Positions 16,237 to 24,211 of a stretch of DNA of 33,590 nt are shown here, piece by piece (positions within the stretch are counted from its first letter, which is position 1; every line of letters starts with the position of its first letter). The stretch comes from an uncultured Corynebacterium sp. (GTDB taxonomy: Bacteria > Actinomycetota > Actinomycetes > Mycobacteriales > Mycobacteriaceae). The notes under the pieces were generated by a model, which was not told where the DNA came from, searched no databases, and was given only the letters and a program-made list of their open reading frames with translations. The stretch covers positions 1-33,590 of the forward strand of contig NZ_CAMIHZ010000025.1 in NCBI RefSeq assembly GCF_946222305.1. Reading direction: 5' to 3'. The position numbers were made by a program, and so were the translations under genes.

Positions 16237-16812
16237 CTACTCGTCGATCGAATCCACCTCCGGAAGCAGAGGCGCGAGGTCGGGCAACTCAGCCAAGCTG
16301 GAAATACCAAGCTGCTCGAGGAAGAGATCCGTTGTGGAGTACAAGTTGGCACCACCAGGACCATCGGGATCCTCGGAGACGAGGCCGCGGAGAGCCAACG
16401 TGCGCATAACACCGTCGCAGTTCACGCCACGAACCGCGGAAACCTGCGCACGCGTGACAGGCTGGCGATACGCGACCACCGCAAGGGTTTCCAAGGCCGC
16501 GCGCGAAAGGCGCTGCTGCGTACCATCAAGCAACTTAGCCTCCACGGCATCCGCATTCTCGCGTCGTGTGTACAGGCGGAACGCCCCCTCATTCTCGCGG
16601 AGCTCGAAGCCGGAACCACGCGCATCGAACTCGTCGCGGATTTCCTCGAGCACTATGCGAACCTCCTCCGGGGAAACCGGGGCGGCGTCAGTGGAAAGAA
16701 CCCGCGCAAGCTCGTCCGGTGTGACGGGCTCGTCGCTGACAAGAAGCAGCGACTCGATACGGCTGCGCAACACAGAGACAGTGGGCAAGGGATCGGGGCT
16801 AGCAATACTCAT
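16237..16812 (-). CDS. scpB: Segregation and condensation protein B
   Basis: About 191 residues, the kleisin-associated winged-helix protein of the SMC-ScpAB condensin complex. It contains the two ScpB winged-helix regions, e.g. LRSRIESLLLVSDEPVTPDE and ALETLAVVAYRQPVTRAQV, then RGLVSEDP. I chose ATG 16812 (MSIASPDPLP), 7 bases after the scpA stop; an upstream ATG at 16845 would overlap scpA by 26 bases and add a non-conserved peptide. Translation is probably coupled to scpA. It ends 38 bases from the convergent HNH gene. Confidence 0.94.
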   Translation of the reverse strand: MSIASPDPLPTVSVLRSRIESLLLVSDEPVTPDELARVLSTDAAPVSPEEVRIVLEEIRDEFDARGSGFELRENEGAFRLYTRRENADAVEAKLLDGTQQRLSRAALETLAVVAYRQPVTRAQVSAVRGVNCDGVMRTLALRGLVSEDPDGPGGANLYSTTDLFLEQLGISSLAELPDLAPLLPEVDSIDE

Positions 16813-16819
16813 GGTTCGT

Positions 16820-17626
16820 CTACGTCCAGTTAGAAGCTGCAACAACAGCGGGGTCTACATCAAGGCCAGTCCAGGCAACTGACATGTCATCAAGGGGAAT
16901 CTCCTGCTCAATGCCGATAGCACGGGCTTTATACAGCTCCAGCAGCGCCAAGAAACGCCCCACGATGGTCATGTTCACCTCGCAATCGGCGATGAGCGTG
17001 CTGAAACTCACCCACCGATTCTCGCCGGCCACCTTGAGAGTATTCAGGATATGACCCGCCTGCTCCGGCACACTCACCGCAACTTGGTGGACATGGCCAG
17101 TATCCACACCAGACGGCCCTGGACGGAACACCGCCGCCGCCAGCTCCGCAAAAGTGTCCGGGGTGTGGCCAAGCTTCACCGGGGGTAGCAGGTTGGCTTG
17201 GTGGTCTTCAAGTGACAACCCAATGGGGTGACGCCGCGCCGCATTACGTTGCCAATCCGCAAACATTTCGGCGACCTGCTTATACGCGCGGTACTGCAGC
17301 AACCGCGCAAACAGCAGATCCCGGGACTCGAGAAGAGCCAGATCCTCTTCATCCTCAACCTCCCCGCGAGGCACCAAACGCGCAGCCTTGAGGTCCAGCA
17401 ATGTGGAAGCCACGACGAGGAACTCAGTAACTTCATCTAGATCCTCGGCAGACTTGGACAGCCCCTTGGTGTAAGCGATGAACTCATCGGTAACCTGGGC
17501 GAGCGCCACTTCGGTAATGTCCATCTTGTGCGAATGGATCAGCTGCAAAAGCAGATCAAACGGTCCATCGAAGTTGGCCAAGGCCACCCGGAATCCGGTG
17601 ATCTCGGGTTGGGTCGCAGGTTCCAC
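16820..17626 (-). CDS. scpA: Segregation and condensation protein A (kleisin)
   Basis: 268 residues. It bridges the two SMC heads and binds ScpB in condensin. The N-terminal SMC-binding helix shows the family signature NFDGPFDLLLQLIHSHKMDI, and LVVASTLLDLKAARLVP is also typical. The C-terminal winged helix ends with the FLALLELYKARAI pattern. The start is GTG with AGGA 7 bases upstream. It begins 9 bases after the pldP-like gene and is followed at 7 bases by scpB: one operon linking a ParA-like ATPase with condensin. Confidence 0.95.
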   Translation of the reverse strand: MEPATQPEITGFRVALANFDGPFDLLLQLIHSHKMDITEVALAQVTDEFIAYTKGLSKSAEDLDEVTEFLVVASTLLDLKAARLVPRGEVEDEEDLALLESRDLLFARLLQYRAYKQVAEMFADWQRNAARRHPIGLSLEDHQANLLPPVKLGHTPDTFAELAAAVFRPGPSGVDTGHVHQVAVSVPEQAGHILNTLKVAGENRWVSFSTLIADCEVNMTIVGRFLALLELYKARAIGIEQEIPLDDMSVAWTGLDVDPAVVAASNWT

Positions 17627-17635
17627 AGGACGATC

Positions 17636-18517
17636 CTAGGGCTGGGCGGCTACGCGCTCGATGACCTCGGCGGCCAAGTTGCGGTACTGCACGGCTCCGG
17701 AGGATTTCGGCGCCCACGTATCGATCGGCTCGCCAGCCACAGAGGTTTCGGGGAACCGCACGGTGCGCGTGATCACGGAATCGAAGACCTTATCGCCGAA
17801 AGCCTCCACGAGGCGCTCCATCACCTCACGCGAGTGCAGCGTACGCCGATCAAACATGGTGACCAAGATGCCCAAAACCTCCAAACGGAAGTTCAGGCGA
17901 TCACGCACCTTATCGACCGTATCCATCAGCAGCGCCAAACCACGAAGCGAGAAGTACTCGGACTCCACGGGAATGATCACAGAATCGGCGCACGACAAAG
18001 CATTGACCGTCAACAAACCCAGCGAAGGCTGGCAGTCGATGATGATAAAGTCGTACTCCTTCATCACCGGCCGCAGCGCCCGGGCCAGGGCTTGCTCGCG
18101 ACCGACCTCATTCACCAGTTGAATTTCAGCAGCGGAAAGATCGATGTTGGCCGGCACCACGTCAAGCCCATCGACTGGACTTTCGTGGATCGCATCCAAC
18201 ACCGACAGCGAACTATCCACCAAGAGGTTGTACACCGTGATGTCCAGCTCCTGGTGGCCAATGCCAAGACCCGCAGAAAGCGCGCCCTGCGGATCTAGGT
18301 CCACAAGCAAAACTTTGCGTCCGAACGCCGCCAACGCCGACCCCATGTTGATCGTCGAGGTCGTCTTGCCCACGCCACCCTTCTGGTTACACATCGCAAT
18401 GATGCTGGCAGGCCCGTGGGATTCCAGCGGAGCCGGATCGGGCAGTTCTCGCATCGGACGGCCAGTCAGACCAATCTTTTGCTCGGGCTTATCGAAAAGC
18501 GCGTCGGATTCTGACAC
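17636..18517 (-). CDS. ParA/MinD-type ATPase, PldP-like
   Basis: About 293 residues. The deviant Walker A KGGVGKTTS (about 46-54) with NQKGG, the Walker A' LLVDLDPQG and the Walker B IIDCQPSLG mark a ParA-family ATPase. I start it at GTG 18517 (MSESDALF) because AAAGGG lies 7 bases upstream; the TTG at 18523 is too close to that site. No parB follows, and the operon with scpAB matches the orphan ParA-like gene of mycobacteria and C. glutamicum PldP, which acts at the division site (from memory). It is probably involved in coordinating division and segregation; it is distinct from the origin ParA of the parAB locus. GATAAT and TGTAAT in the upstream gap are possible -10 elements. Confidence 0.9.
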   Translation of the reverse strand: MSESDALFDKPEQKIGLTGRPMRELPDPAPLESHGPASIIAMCNQKGGVGKTTSTINMGSALAAFGRKVLLVDLDPQGALSAGLGIGHQELDITVYNLLVDSSLSVLDAIHESPVDGLDVVPANIDLSAAEIQLVNEVGREQALARALRPVMKEYDFIIIDCQPSLGLLTVNALSCADSVIIPVESEYFSLRGLALLMDTVDKVRDRLNFRLEVLGILVTMFDRRTLHSREVMERLVEAFGDKVFDSVITRTVRFPETSVAGEPIDTWAPKSSGAVQYRNLAAEVIERVAAQP

Positions 18518-18600
18518 AGTCAAGCCCTTTCCCTTGTCTTTGAAAAAACGAGAAGTCCTAGTGAATGAGAACTAATTACACGCTACAGATTATCAGCCGT

Positions 18601-19506
18601 TTATACACGGGGGTGCGAAGTGGCCCACATCTCACGAAGATGATCCGCAGTCACCTTGGTATAGATCTGCGTCGTCGCCACAGAACTGTGCCCTAACAGC
18701 TCCTGCACCACACGCACATCCGCGCCACCTTGCAACAAGTGAGTCGCAAACGAGTGCCTCAAAGCGTGTGGACTCACCGGCGGCAACCCCGCCCGCTCTG
18801 CCGCCTGAGTCACCGTTTTGAATCCCGACTGTCGCCCCATCCGGCCACCACGCATATTCAAAAAGAGCGCCGGCGACCCCTTCTTGTTCATCTCGGGTCG
18901 CGCTCGCACAACGTACTGTTCTAGGGCCTTTGACGCCGGGCCGCCCAGTGGGACGAGCCTTTCCTTAGCACCCTTGCCTCGGACCAGTACCATGCGCTCC
19001 CCTTGGTCCACATCGTCGACGTCCAAATCCAAAAGCTCACTGATCCGCGCACCCGTGGAGTAGAGCATCTCCAATACCGCGCGGTCGCGAATATCTACCA
19101 AGGATGCGGCGTTGTCATTCGGCGTGGCGTCGAGTAAAGAAGCAACCTGCTCGATGGTCAAAGCTTTCGGGATCGGCGAACCGCGTTTCGGCACGGGAAC
19201 GGTGGCGGCGGCGTTGCTAGCTAGTAACTTTTCGCGTTCGCCAAAATCGTGGAGGCTACGGATGCTGGCCAGTGCACGTGCAGCGCTGGATTGAGCGATG
19301 CCCTTGCGACCCGGCTCGTCGGTTTGCAGCCACACGAGGTGCTGCTCAATGTCGTTGCTGGTCACGTCAGCGATCTCGCGATCCCCGAGCCACTCTTGGT
19401 AGCGGTCGATATCGCGCTGATAGTTGTTGAGAGTGTGTGGGGAAACATTGCGCTCGGTTTGAAGGTGCCGGCGCCAACGGTGAATGAGGCGATCGTTGTC
19501 GTTCAC
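18601..19506 (-). CDS. xerD: Tyrosine recombinase XerD
   Basis: 301 residues. It resolves chromosome dimers at dif, together with XerC and FtsK. All catalytic residues are visible: Arg154 (TGARISEL), Lys about 178 (GKGAKER), His247 and Arg250 (HALRHSF), His273 (LGHSSVATTQ) and Tyr282 (IYTKV). The N-terminal SAM-like DNA-binding domain covers about 1-105. The start is GTG, overlapping the Nudix stop by 4 bases (GTGA), so translation is coupled. Its place next to a Nudix gene and pyrG is the standard location for the housekeeping XerD, not a phage integrase. Confidence 0.95.
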   Translation of the reverse strand: MNDNDRLIHRWRRHLQTERNVSPHTLNNYQRDIDRYQEWLGDREIADVTSNDIEQHLVWLQTDEPGRKGIAQSSAARALASIRSLHDFGEREKLLASNAAATVPVPKRGSPIPKALTIEQVASLLDATPNDNAASLVDIRDRAVLEMLYSTGARISELLDLDVDDVDQGERMVLVRGKGAKERLVPLGGPASKALEQYVVRARPEMNKKGSPALFLNMRGGRMGRQSGFKTVTQAAERAGLPPVSPHALRHSFATHLLQGGADVRVVQELLGHSSVATTQIYTKVTADHLREMWATSHPRV

Positions 19507-20189
19507 CGGATGAACTTCATGTCCTGGCCCGGTTCAGCTGGGCGGCGATCAGCCATTCCGGAGTGGTAGTAATACGGCTCGTTGGCATCGCGTTTCGTGC
19601 CCGCTGCAAGGTGCAAAATGGCGGCGACCGCGATGGAGTTTTCGACTTTGCCGCTCTGGACCCATTCGATGGCTTCGGTGATGGGGACCCACCGAGTTTC
19701 GAGATCGGCTTCCTCGTGCTCCGGTTCGGGTAGCTCGAAGTCGAGAGTGCTGAGGTCGTCAGAAAGATCTTCCGCTAGGTATATGCGGGTGAATTCCTCG
19801 CAGAAGCCGGGTGAGGTGACTACGTCTCCCAGCAGGTGCCACTTCCCTGCTGTGAGCCCAGCCTCTTCGGCCAGTTCGCGACGGGCAGCGGCGAGGGGGG
19901 CCTCACCCGCCACGTCCAGCAGCCCGGCTGGGATTTCCCACAGGTAGCGCCCCACGCCGTGGCGATACTGGCGGATGAGCAACACCTTGTCGTCTCTCAC
20001 GGGTGCGATAGCGACTGCGCTAAAGTGCTCGACGATTTCTCGGGTCATCTCTCCGGTGGGGCCGTCGATCGTGTCCTGGCGGACGGCGATGATGGGACCA
20101 TCGAAAATGATCTCCGAGTGCTTCACCGGATATTTCCCGGTGGCATCGGGGTGCTTCTCGCGTGGTTCGGTGTTGCTGGGGCGGTGCAT
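19503..20189 (-). CDS. Nudix hydrolase, ADP-ribose pyrophosphatase type
   Basis: 228 residues. The Nudix box lies at about 89-112 (GLLDVAGE ... RELAEEAGL), giving the metal-binding Glu residues, with the ADP-ribose pyrophosphatase-like context YLWEIPAG in front. It would hydrolyse nucleoside-diphosphate-linked compounds such as ADP-ribose to AMP and ribose phosphate. It lies 6 bases after pyrG and overlaps xerD by 4 bases. Substrate is inferred from similarity to the mycobacterial neighbour of xerD. The first ~20 residues are polar and probably disordered. Confidence 0.9.
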   Translation of the reverse strand: MHRPSNTEPREKHPDATGKYPVKHSEIIFDGPIIAVRQDTIDGPTGEMTREIVEHFSAVAIAPVRDDKVLLIRQYRHGVGRYLWEIPAGLLDVAGEAPLAAARRELAEEAGLTAGKWHLLGDVVTSPGFCEEFTRIYLAEDLSDDLSTLDFELPEPEHEEADLETRWVPITEAIEWVQSGKVENSIAVAAILHLAAGTKRDANEPYYYHSGMADRRPAEPGQDMKFIR

Positions 20190-20195
20190 GGTTAC

Positions 20196-21860
20196 CTACC
20201 GGTTATCGCGGTGTTCCAGTGCGGCATCGACCAGGCCTTGGAACAAGGGATGCGGGCGAGTGGGGCGGGACTTGTACTCCGGGTGTGCCTGGGTGGCCAC
20301 GAAGAATGGGTGCATGTCGGTCGGGTACTCCACGAACTCAACGAGCTGCCCATCTGGAGAAGTACCGGAGAAGAGCAGGCCAGATCCTTCCGTGATCTGC
20401 TCGCGATATTCGTTGTTCACCTCGTAACGGTGACGGTGGCGCTCCGTGACATCCTGGGTTCCGTACAGACCCGCCACCACAGATCCACTAGCCAGCTTGG
20501 CTGGGTAGGAACCCAGGCGCATGGTGCCGCCCAGATCGGCTTCGCCCGATACGGCAGCCTTTTGCTCCTCCATCGTGGAAATAACCGGGGTGGTTGCCTC
20601 TGGATCGAATTCAGTAGAGGATGCGTCTTCGAGCCCTGCCTCGCGCGCAGCTTCAATCACGATGCACTGCAGGCCCAAGCAAATTCCCAGCAATGGCAGG
20701 CGGTTTTCGCGACTGTAGCGAATAGCGCCGATCTTGCCTTCAATTCCGCGGATACCAAAGCCGCCCGGGATGACGATGCCGTCGACATCGGCCAGTTCTT
20801 GTTCAGCCCGAGTAGGATCCTCCAGCTGGTCCGAAGCAATCCACTTCACGTTGGCTTTTACCTTCGCACCAAACCCGGCGGCACGGACTGCTTCGGCCAC
20901 GGACAGGTAGGCGTCGGGAAGGTCAATGTACTTGCCCACAATGCCGATGGTGACTTCACCCTCAGGCTTGTGAACGCGATCCAACAGCGTTCCCCACACC
21001 GTCCAATCCACGTCACGGAACGGCAGGTTCATGCGACGGATAATGAACGTATCCAGGTGCTGGGAGTGCAACACCTTGGGGATGTCGTAAATGGACGGAG
21101 CATCGGGGCAAGCGATTACGCCCTCTTCCTCCACGTCGCACATCAGGGCGATCTTGTCCTTCATCCCCTGTGGCACATCGCGATCGGCGCGCAGAACGAG
21201 AGCATCCGGCACGATACCGATGGAACGCAGCGCGGCCACGGAGTGCTGGGTCGGCTTGGTCTTGAGCTCGCCTGAAGGCGCCAGGTAAGGAACCAGCGAG
21301 ACGTGGATGAACACGATATTCTCGCGGCCGACCTCGTGGCGCACCTGACGGGCTGCCTCGAGGAACGGCTGGGACTCAATATCGCCGACAGTGCCACCGA
21401 TTTCGGAGATCACAACATCGGGAACGTTGCCTTCCGAGTCTGGACCAGCCATCGCCAACACGGAACGCTTGATCTCATCGGTGATGTGCGGAATGACCTG
21501 GACGGTCTTACCGAGGTATTCGCCGCGACGTTCCTTGGCGATCACATTGGAATACACCTTGCCGGTGGTGACGTTGCCAGTGGCGGACAGGTTGCGGTCG
21601 AGGAAGCGTTCGTAGTGCCCCAAGTCAAGATCGGTTTCGGCGCCATCCTCGGTGACGAACACCTCTCCATGCTCGAAAGGATTCATGGTGCCCGGATCCA
21701 CGTTCAGGTAAGGATCCAGCTTCTGCATCGTCACGCGCAGTCCCCGCGCGGCTAGCAGCTGTCCCAAGCTGGCGGCAGTCAGGCCCTTACCCAGCGAGGA
21801 TGCCACGCCACCGGTTACGAAAATGAACTTGGTCTTACGTTCTGACTGGCCGCTAGACAT
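20196..21860 (-). CDS. pyrG: CTP synthase
   Basis: 554 residues. It converts UTP to CTP using glutamine and ATP. The N-terminal synthetase domain starts with KFIFVTGGVASSLGKGL (about 11-27) and contains KLDPYLNVDPGTM and the effector/ATP site EIGGTVGDIES. The C-terminal class I glutamine amidotransferase has the nucleophile Cys394 in GICLGLQC and the PGGFG motif before it. Length matches the family. It is the first gene of pyrG-Nudix-xerD, with its own promoter in the 119-base gap downstream of the steB terminator. Together with cmk in this window it supplies the CTP/dCTP pool. Confidence 0.97.
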   Translation of the reverse strand: MSSGQSERKTKFIFVTGGVASSLGKGLTAASLGQLLAARGLRVTMQKLDPYLNVDPGTMNPFEHGEVFVTEDGAETDLDLGHYERFLDRNLSATGNVTTGKVYSNVIAKERRGEYLGKTVQVIPHITDEIKRSVLAMAGPDSEGNVPDVVISEIGGTVGDIESQPFLEAARQVRHEVGRENIVFIHVSLVPYLAPSGELKTKPTQHSVAALRSIGIVPDALVLRADRDVPQGMKDKIALMCDVEEEGVIACPDAPSIYDIPKVLHSQHLDTFIIRRMNLPFRDVDWTVWGTLLDRVHKPEGEVTIGIVGKYIDLPDAYLSVAEAVRAAGFGAKVKANVKWIASDQLEDPTRAEQELADVDGIVIPGGFGIRGIEGKIGAIRYSRENRLPLLGICLGLQCIVIEAAREAGLEDASSTEFDPEATTPVISTMEEQKAAVSGEADLGGTMRLGSYPAKLASGSVVAGLYGTQDVTERHRHRYEVNNEYREQITEGSGLLFSGTSPDGQLVEFVEYPTDMHPFFVATQAHPEYKSRPTRPHPLFQGLVDAALEHRDNR

Positions 21861-21921
21861 GGCTGCTCCCGATAGATCTACTCAAACTGCACGGCGGATA
21901 CTGCGCCGCGTGACCAGCGGG

Positions 21922-21955
21922 AAAATAAAAATCCCGCAGGTGATTACCTACGGGA
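21922..21955 (-). terminator. Rho-independent terminator after steB
   Basis: On the minus strand TCCCGTAGGT and ACCTGCGGGA form a 10-base-pair stem (one G-T pair) around AATC, followed by TTTTTATTTT. It lies 24 bases after the steB stop and separates steAB transcription from pyrG. Confidence 0.88.
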
Positions 21956-21979
21956 CTTCAGCCTAACACAATCTTGTAA

Positions 21980-22900
21980 TTATCCGTCATTGACGCTGGC
22001 AGCACGCGCATTCTCGGCCGCACCGAAGTGCCCGGCCTTACCTTGAATTTCGCGCGCGAGTCCCTGCACAGCGGTAATCTGACCGGCCACGCTATCGATG
22101 TTGTCCACGGTCGTGAACGCATCGGCATAATCGGACTTGCCTCGGGCAATACCGATCGCACCATCCTTCTCAGCACTCGACGGTTGCCCGGCTAGGACGA
22201 CATTCTTCATCGCCTCATCCACACCGGCACCGAAATCCGCCACGAAGCTCGTCGCATAATTGCCGTTAGCGGCATCGCCGGATTGCCCACCCGTCACGAT
22301 GACGGCGGCGTCTGCGGCCTTGGGCGCCTCACCGTCGTACTTGATGTAGTCGGCCTTCTTCAAGCTACCGAATACGACGCCACGATCCGTCTCGCTAGCC
22401 TCTTTATCACCGGACTTCAGTGCAGCACCCAGAAGTTGGCCGGTGTGCATGCCTGGGGCCAGATTCTTTTCGGACAGTTTTGCTCCCGCGGGCAACGAGT
22501 TAGCGGCGATGGACTTCAGATCGTCGCCACTTGACGCTTGAAGTGCCTTGGCGGTGAGGTTCAGGCCTCCCGTTACCTTCGCTCCCGCCTTCTTCAACAG
22601 CCCACGGGTGGCTTCGACATCGGAGCGCGAGGCGTCGTCGGTAAAGATAAGAACCACCGACTTACCAGCAAGTTTGCCGCGAACGGCGGATTCGGAAACA
22701 CCCTGAAGGACGGAATCGCTGGCCTTGTTCTTGCCCTCCGCGACCTCGCGGGCAGAGGTTTGCTCTTCGAGCTCTCGGTGCGTGGCCGAGCTGGTGTTAC
22801 TGGGGCCACCCGGAACGTTAGGCGCAAGCGCGTAGAAACCCAGTGCCGTGCCCGCGGCCACACCAAGGCCGAGACCAGCAATGACTCGGGATTTACTCAA
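21980..22900 (-). CDS. steB: SteB / MctB-family (DUF3186) membrane-anchored protein
   Basis: 306 residues. One N-terminal transmembrane segment (about 8-27, VIAGLGLGVAAGTALGFYAL) is followed by a short coiled stretch and an extracytoplasmic domain (VVLIFTDDASRSDVEATRGLL; AAVIVTGGQSGD). The family is annotated as copper transporter MctB in mycobacteria. The C. glutamicum homologue next to steA was reported as SteB, a partner of SteA in the RipC-FtsEX cell-separation pathway (from memory). Given the steA neighbour, the division role is the better reading here. The start is TTG with AAGGA 8 bases upstream; no ATG fits. It follows steA by 36 bases and ends at a strong terminator. Confidence 0.87.
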   Translation of the reverse strand: MSKSRVIAGLGLGVAAGTALGFYALAPNVPGGPSNTSSATHRELEEQTSAREVAEGKNKASDSVLQGVSESAVRGKLAGKSVVLIFTDDASRSDVEATRGLLKKAGAKVTGGLNLTAKALQASSGDDLKSIAANSLPAGAKLSEKNLAPGMHTGQLLGAALKSGDKEASETDRGVVFGSLKKADYIKYDGEAPKAADAAVIVTGGQSGDAANGNYATSFVADFGAGVDEAMKNVVLAGQPSSAEKDGAIGIARGKSDYADAFTTVDNIDSVAGQITAVQGLAREIQGKAGHFGAAENARAASVNDG

Positions 22901-22936
22901 TGGAAGGGTCCTTATCTAGCTCTGGCTAGTATTCAA

Positions 22937-24130
22937 CTAGCTCTTGAAAAGGTTTTGGATATTCAGCGCGATGCCGTTCCAAGTGTCAATGAGATTATCC
23001 ACGAAGCCCTGATCGCCACTAAAACCAGCGATGGCGATGATGACGGCGATGGCCAGCAACACACCGAGGATGGCCCAGAGCCAACCGCCGCCGGACTTGG
23101 AGACACGGTACAGCTCAGCAACCGCAGTGGAATCGACAAGGCGGGAACCGACCTTGAGGTGAGTCAACATCGCGGAAGGGGTCTCGGGGTCGTGGGCCTG
23201 GGTGAAGAGGGTATCCAGGTTCAAGTTCTCGCCGAGGTGCACGACCATTGATGCGCCGTGGTACTCCGCCAGTAACAGCGCCAGGTGTGTAGGGTTACTG
23301 GTCGCGGCGGGGAAAGTCATAGCACCAACGCCGAGATCCTGGATCCTCTCCAATCCGGCAGCATGGCCATCCGGGCCAGCGGGCAAGACGACGAGCGCCC
23401 CGGAACGCAGAGTGTCGGTAGCAATCGACTCTGGATCGCCGATGATAATGCGCGGCTTGTGCCCGGCAGCGATCAACTCATCAGCTGCGGAACCAACACC
23501 GATGACGATCGGATCGTATTCGCGGATGAAGTAACGCAGATCCTTCAGCTTCTCCCGCAGGCGTGGATCTGGGCTGACGACTAGGACTTTACGGTCGTCC
23601 ATGTCCACGTCCACATCTGGAATACCCAGCCCGTCGATGAGCAGCGGGGACTCACTCCGCACAAACTCCGCCGTATTTCCGCTCAGGGCTTCCATGTGGT
23701 CGCCGAGGGTCTCGCGGGCCTCATCAAACCGCTCCATGGCGGTATCAAGGTCCAGCTCGGTGCCGCCGCCGATGGAGCGGTCACCGTAGAACACCTTGCC
23801 TTCGTCCAAGCGGGCCTTCTTGCCGTTCTTTATCTTGCGAACGATCTCCTCATCAGCGTTTTCCACCAAAGCGATGCCGGAGTCCAGCATCATCTGGGGG
23901 CCGAAGTTCGGCACGCGACCCGTGGTGAACGGCGCGACATTGACGACCGCGCCCACCTGGGAATCAATGAATCGTTGTGCCATGGAGCGGTTGATGTCGG
24001 GCTGATTGATGACCGCGATGTCACCAGCACCCAACTTCCCCTTGGTGAGGTTCTTGTGAATTCCCTTGGGGCCAGTGAGGTCGCGGGTGGCACCGATGAG
24101 GCCGGGCTGGTCGGAGCGGGATCGAGTCAT
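22937..24130 (-). CDS. steA: SteA, putative cytokinetic ring / cell-separation protein
   Basis: 397 residues. A large cytoplasmic part includes a thiamin pyrophosphokinase-like fold (DPIVIGVGSAADELIAAG; PRIIIGDPES), without an obvious reason to think it makes TPP. One transmembrane segment at about 348-370 (WAILGVLLAIAVIIAIAG) and a short outer tail follow. With SteB it promotes daughter-cell separation through the RipC-FtsEX hydrolase pathway in corynebacteria (established in C. glutamicum, recalled). The ATG has only a weak AGG ahead, and CACAAT lies 7 bases upstream, so a leaderless or near-leaderless transcript is possible. Here it is separated from recN by the lipoprotein/WXG cassette. 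Confidence 0.88.
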   Translation of the reverse strand: MTRSRSDQPGLIGATRDLTGPKGIHKNLTKGKLGAGDIAVINQPDINRSMAQRFIDSQVGAVVNVAPFTTGRVPNFGPQMMLDSGIALVENADEEIVRKIKNGKKARLDEGKVFYGDRSIGGGTELDLDTAMERFDEARETLGDHMEALSGNTAEFVRSESPLLIDGLGIPDVDVDMDDRKVLVVSPDPRLREKLKDLRYFIREYDPIVIGVGSAADELIAAGHKPRIIIGDPESIATDTLRSGALVVLPAGPDGHAAGLERIQDLGVGAMTFPAATSNPTHLALLLAEYHGASMVVHLGENLNLDTLFTQAHDPETPSAMLTHLKVGSRLVDSTAVAELYRVSKSGGGWLWAILGVLLAIAVIIAIAGFSGDQGFVDNLIDTWNGIALNIQNLFKS

Positions 24131-24211
24131 GGCGCCTATTGTGGTGCCATTGTGACTGATGTTGTTGTAGGCGCGCCGGGGTGTTGGGCGATTATTGCTG
24201 CGCTGGCGTGA

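Noticed and set aside
18601..19506. XerD as an island or phage integrase
   Set aside because: Its context (pyrG, Nudix, ParA-like, scpAB) and sequence fit the housekeeping recombinase; no attachment repeats were seen beside it.
19836..21275. A 479-residue plus-strand open frame
   Set aside because: Antisense to pyrG and the Nudix gene; no domain and no ribosome-binding site. It is a by-product of GC-rich codon usage.
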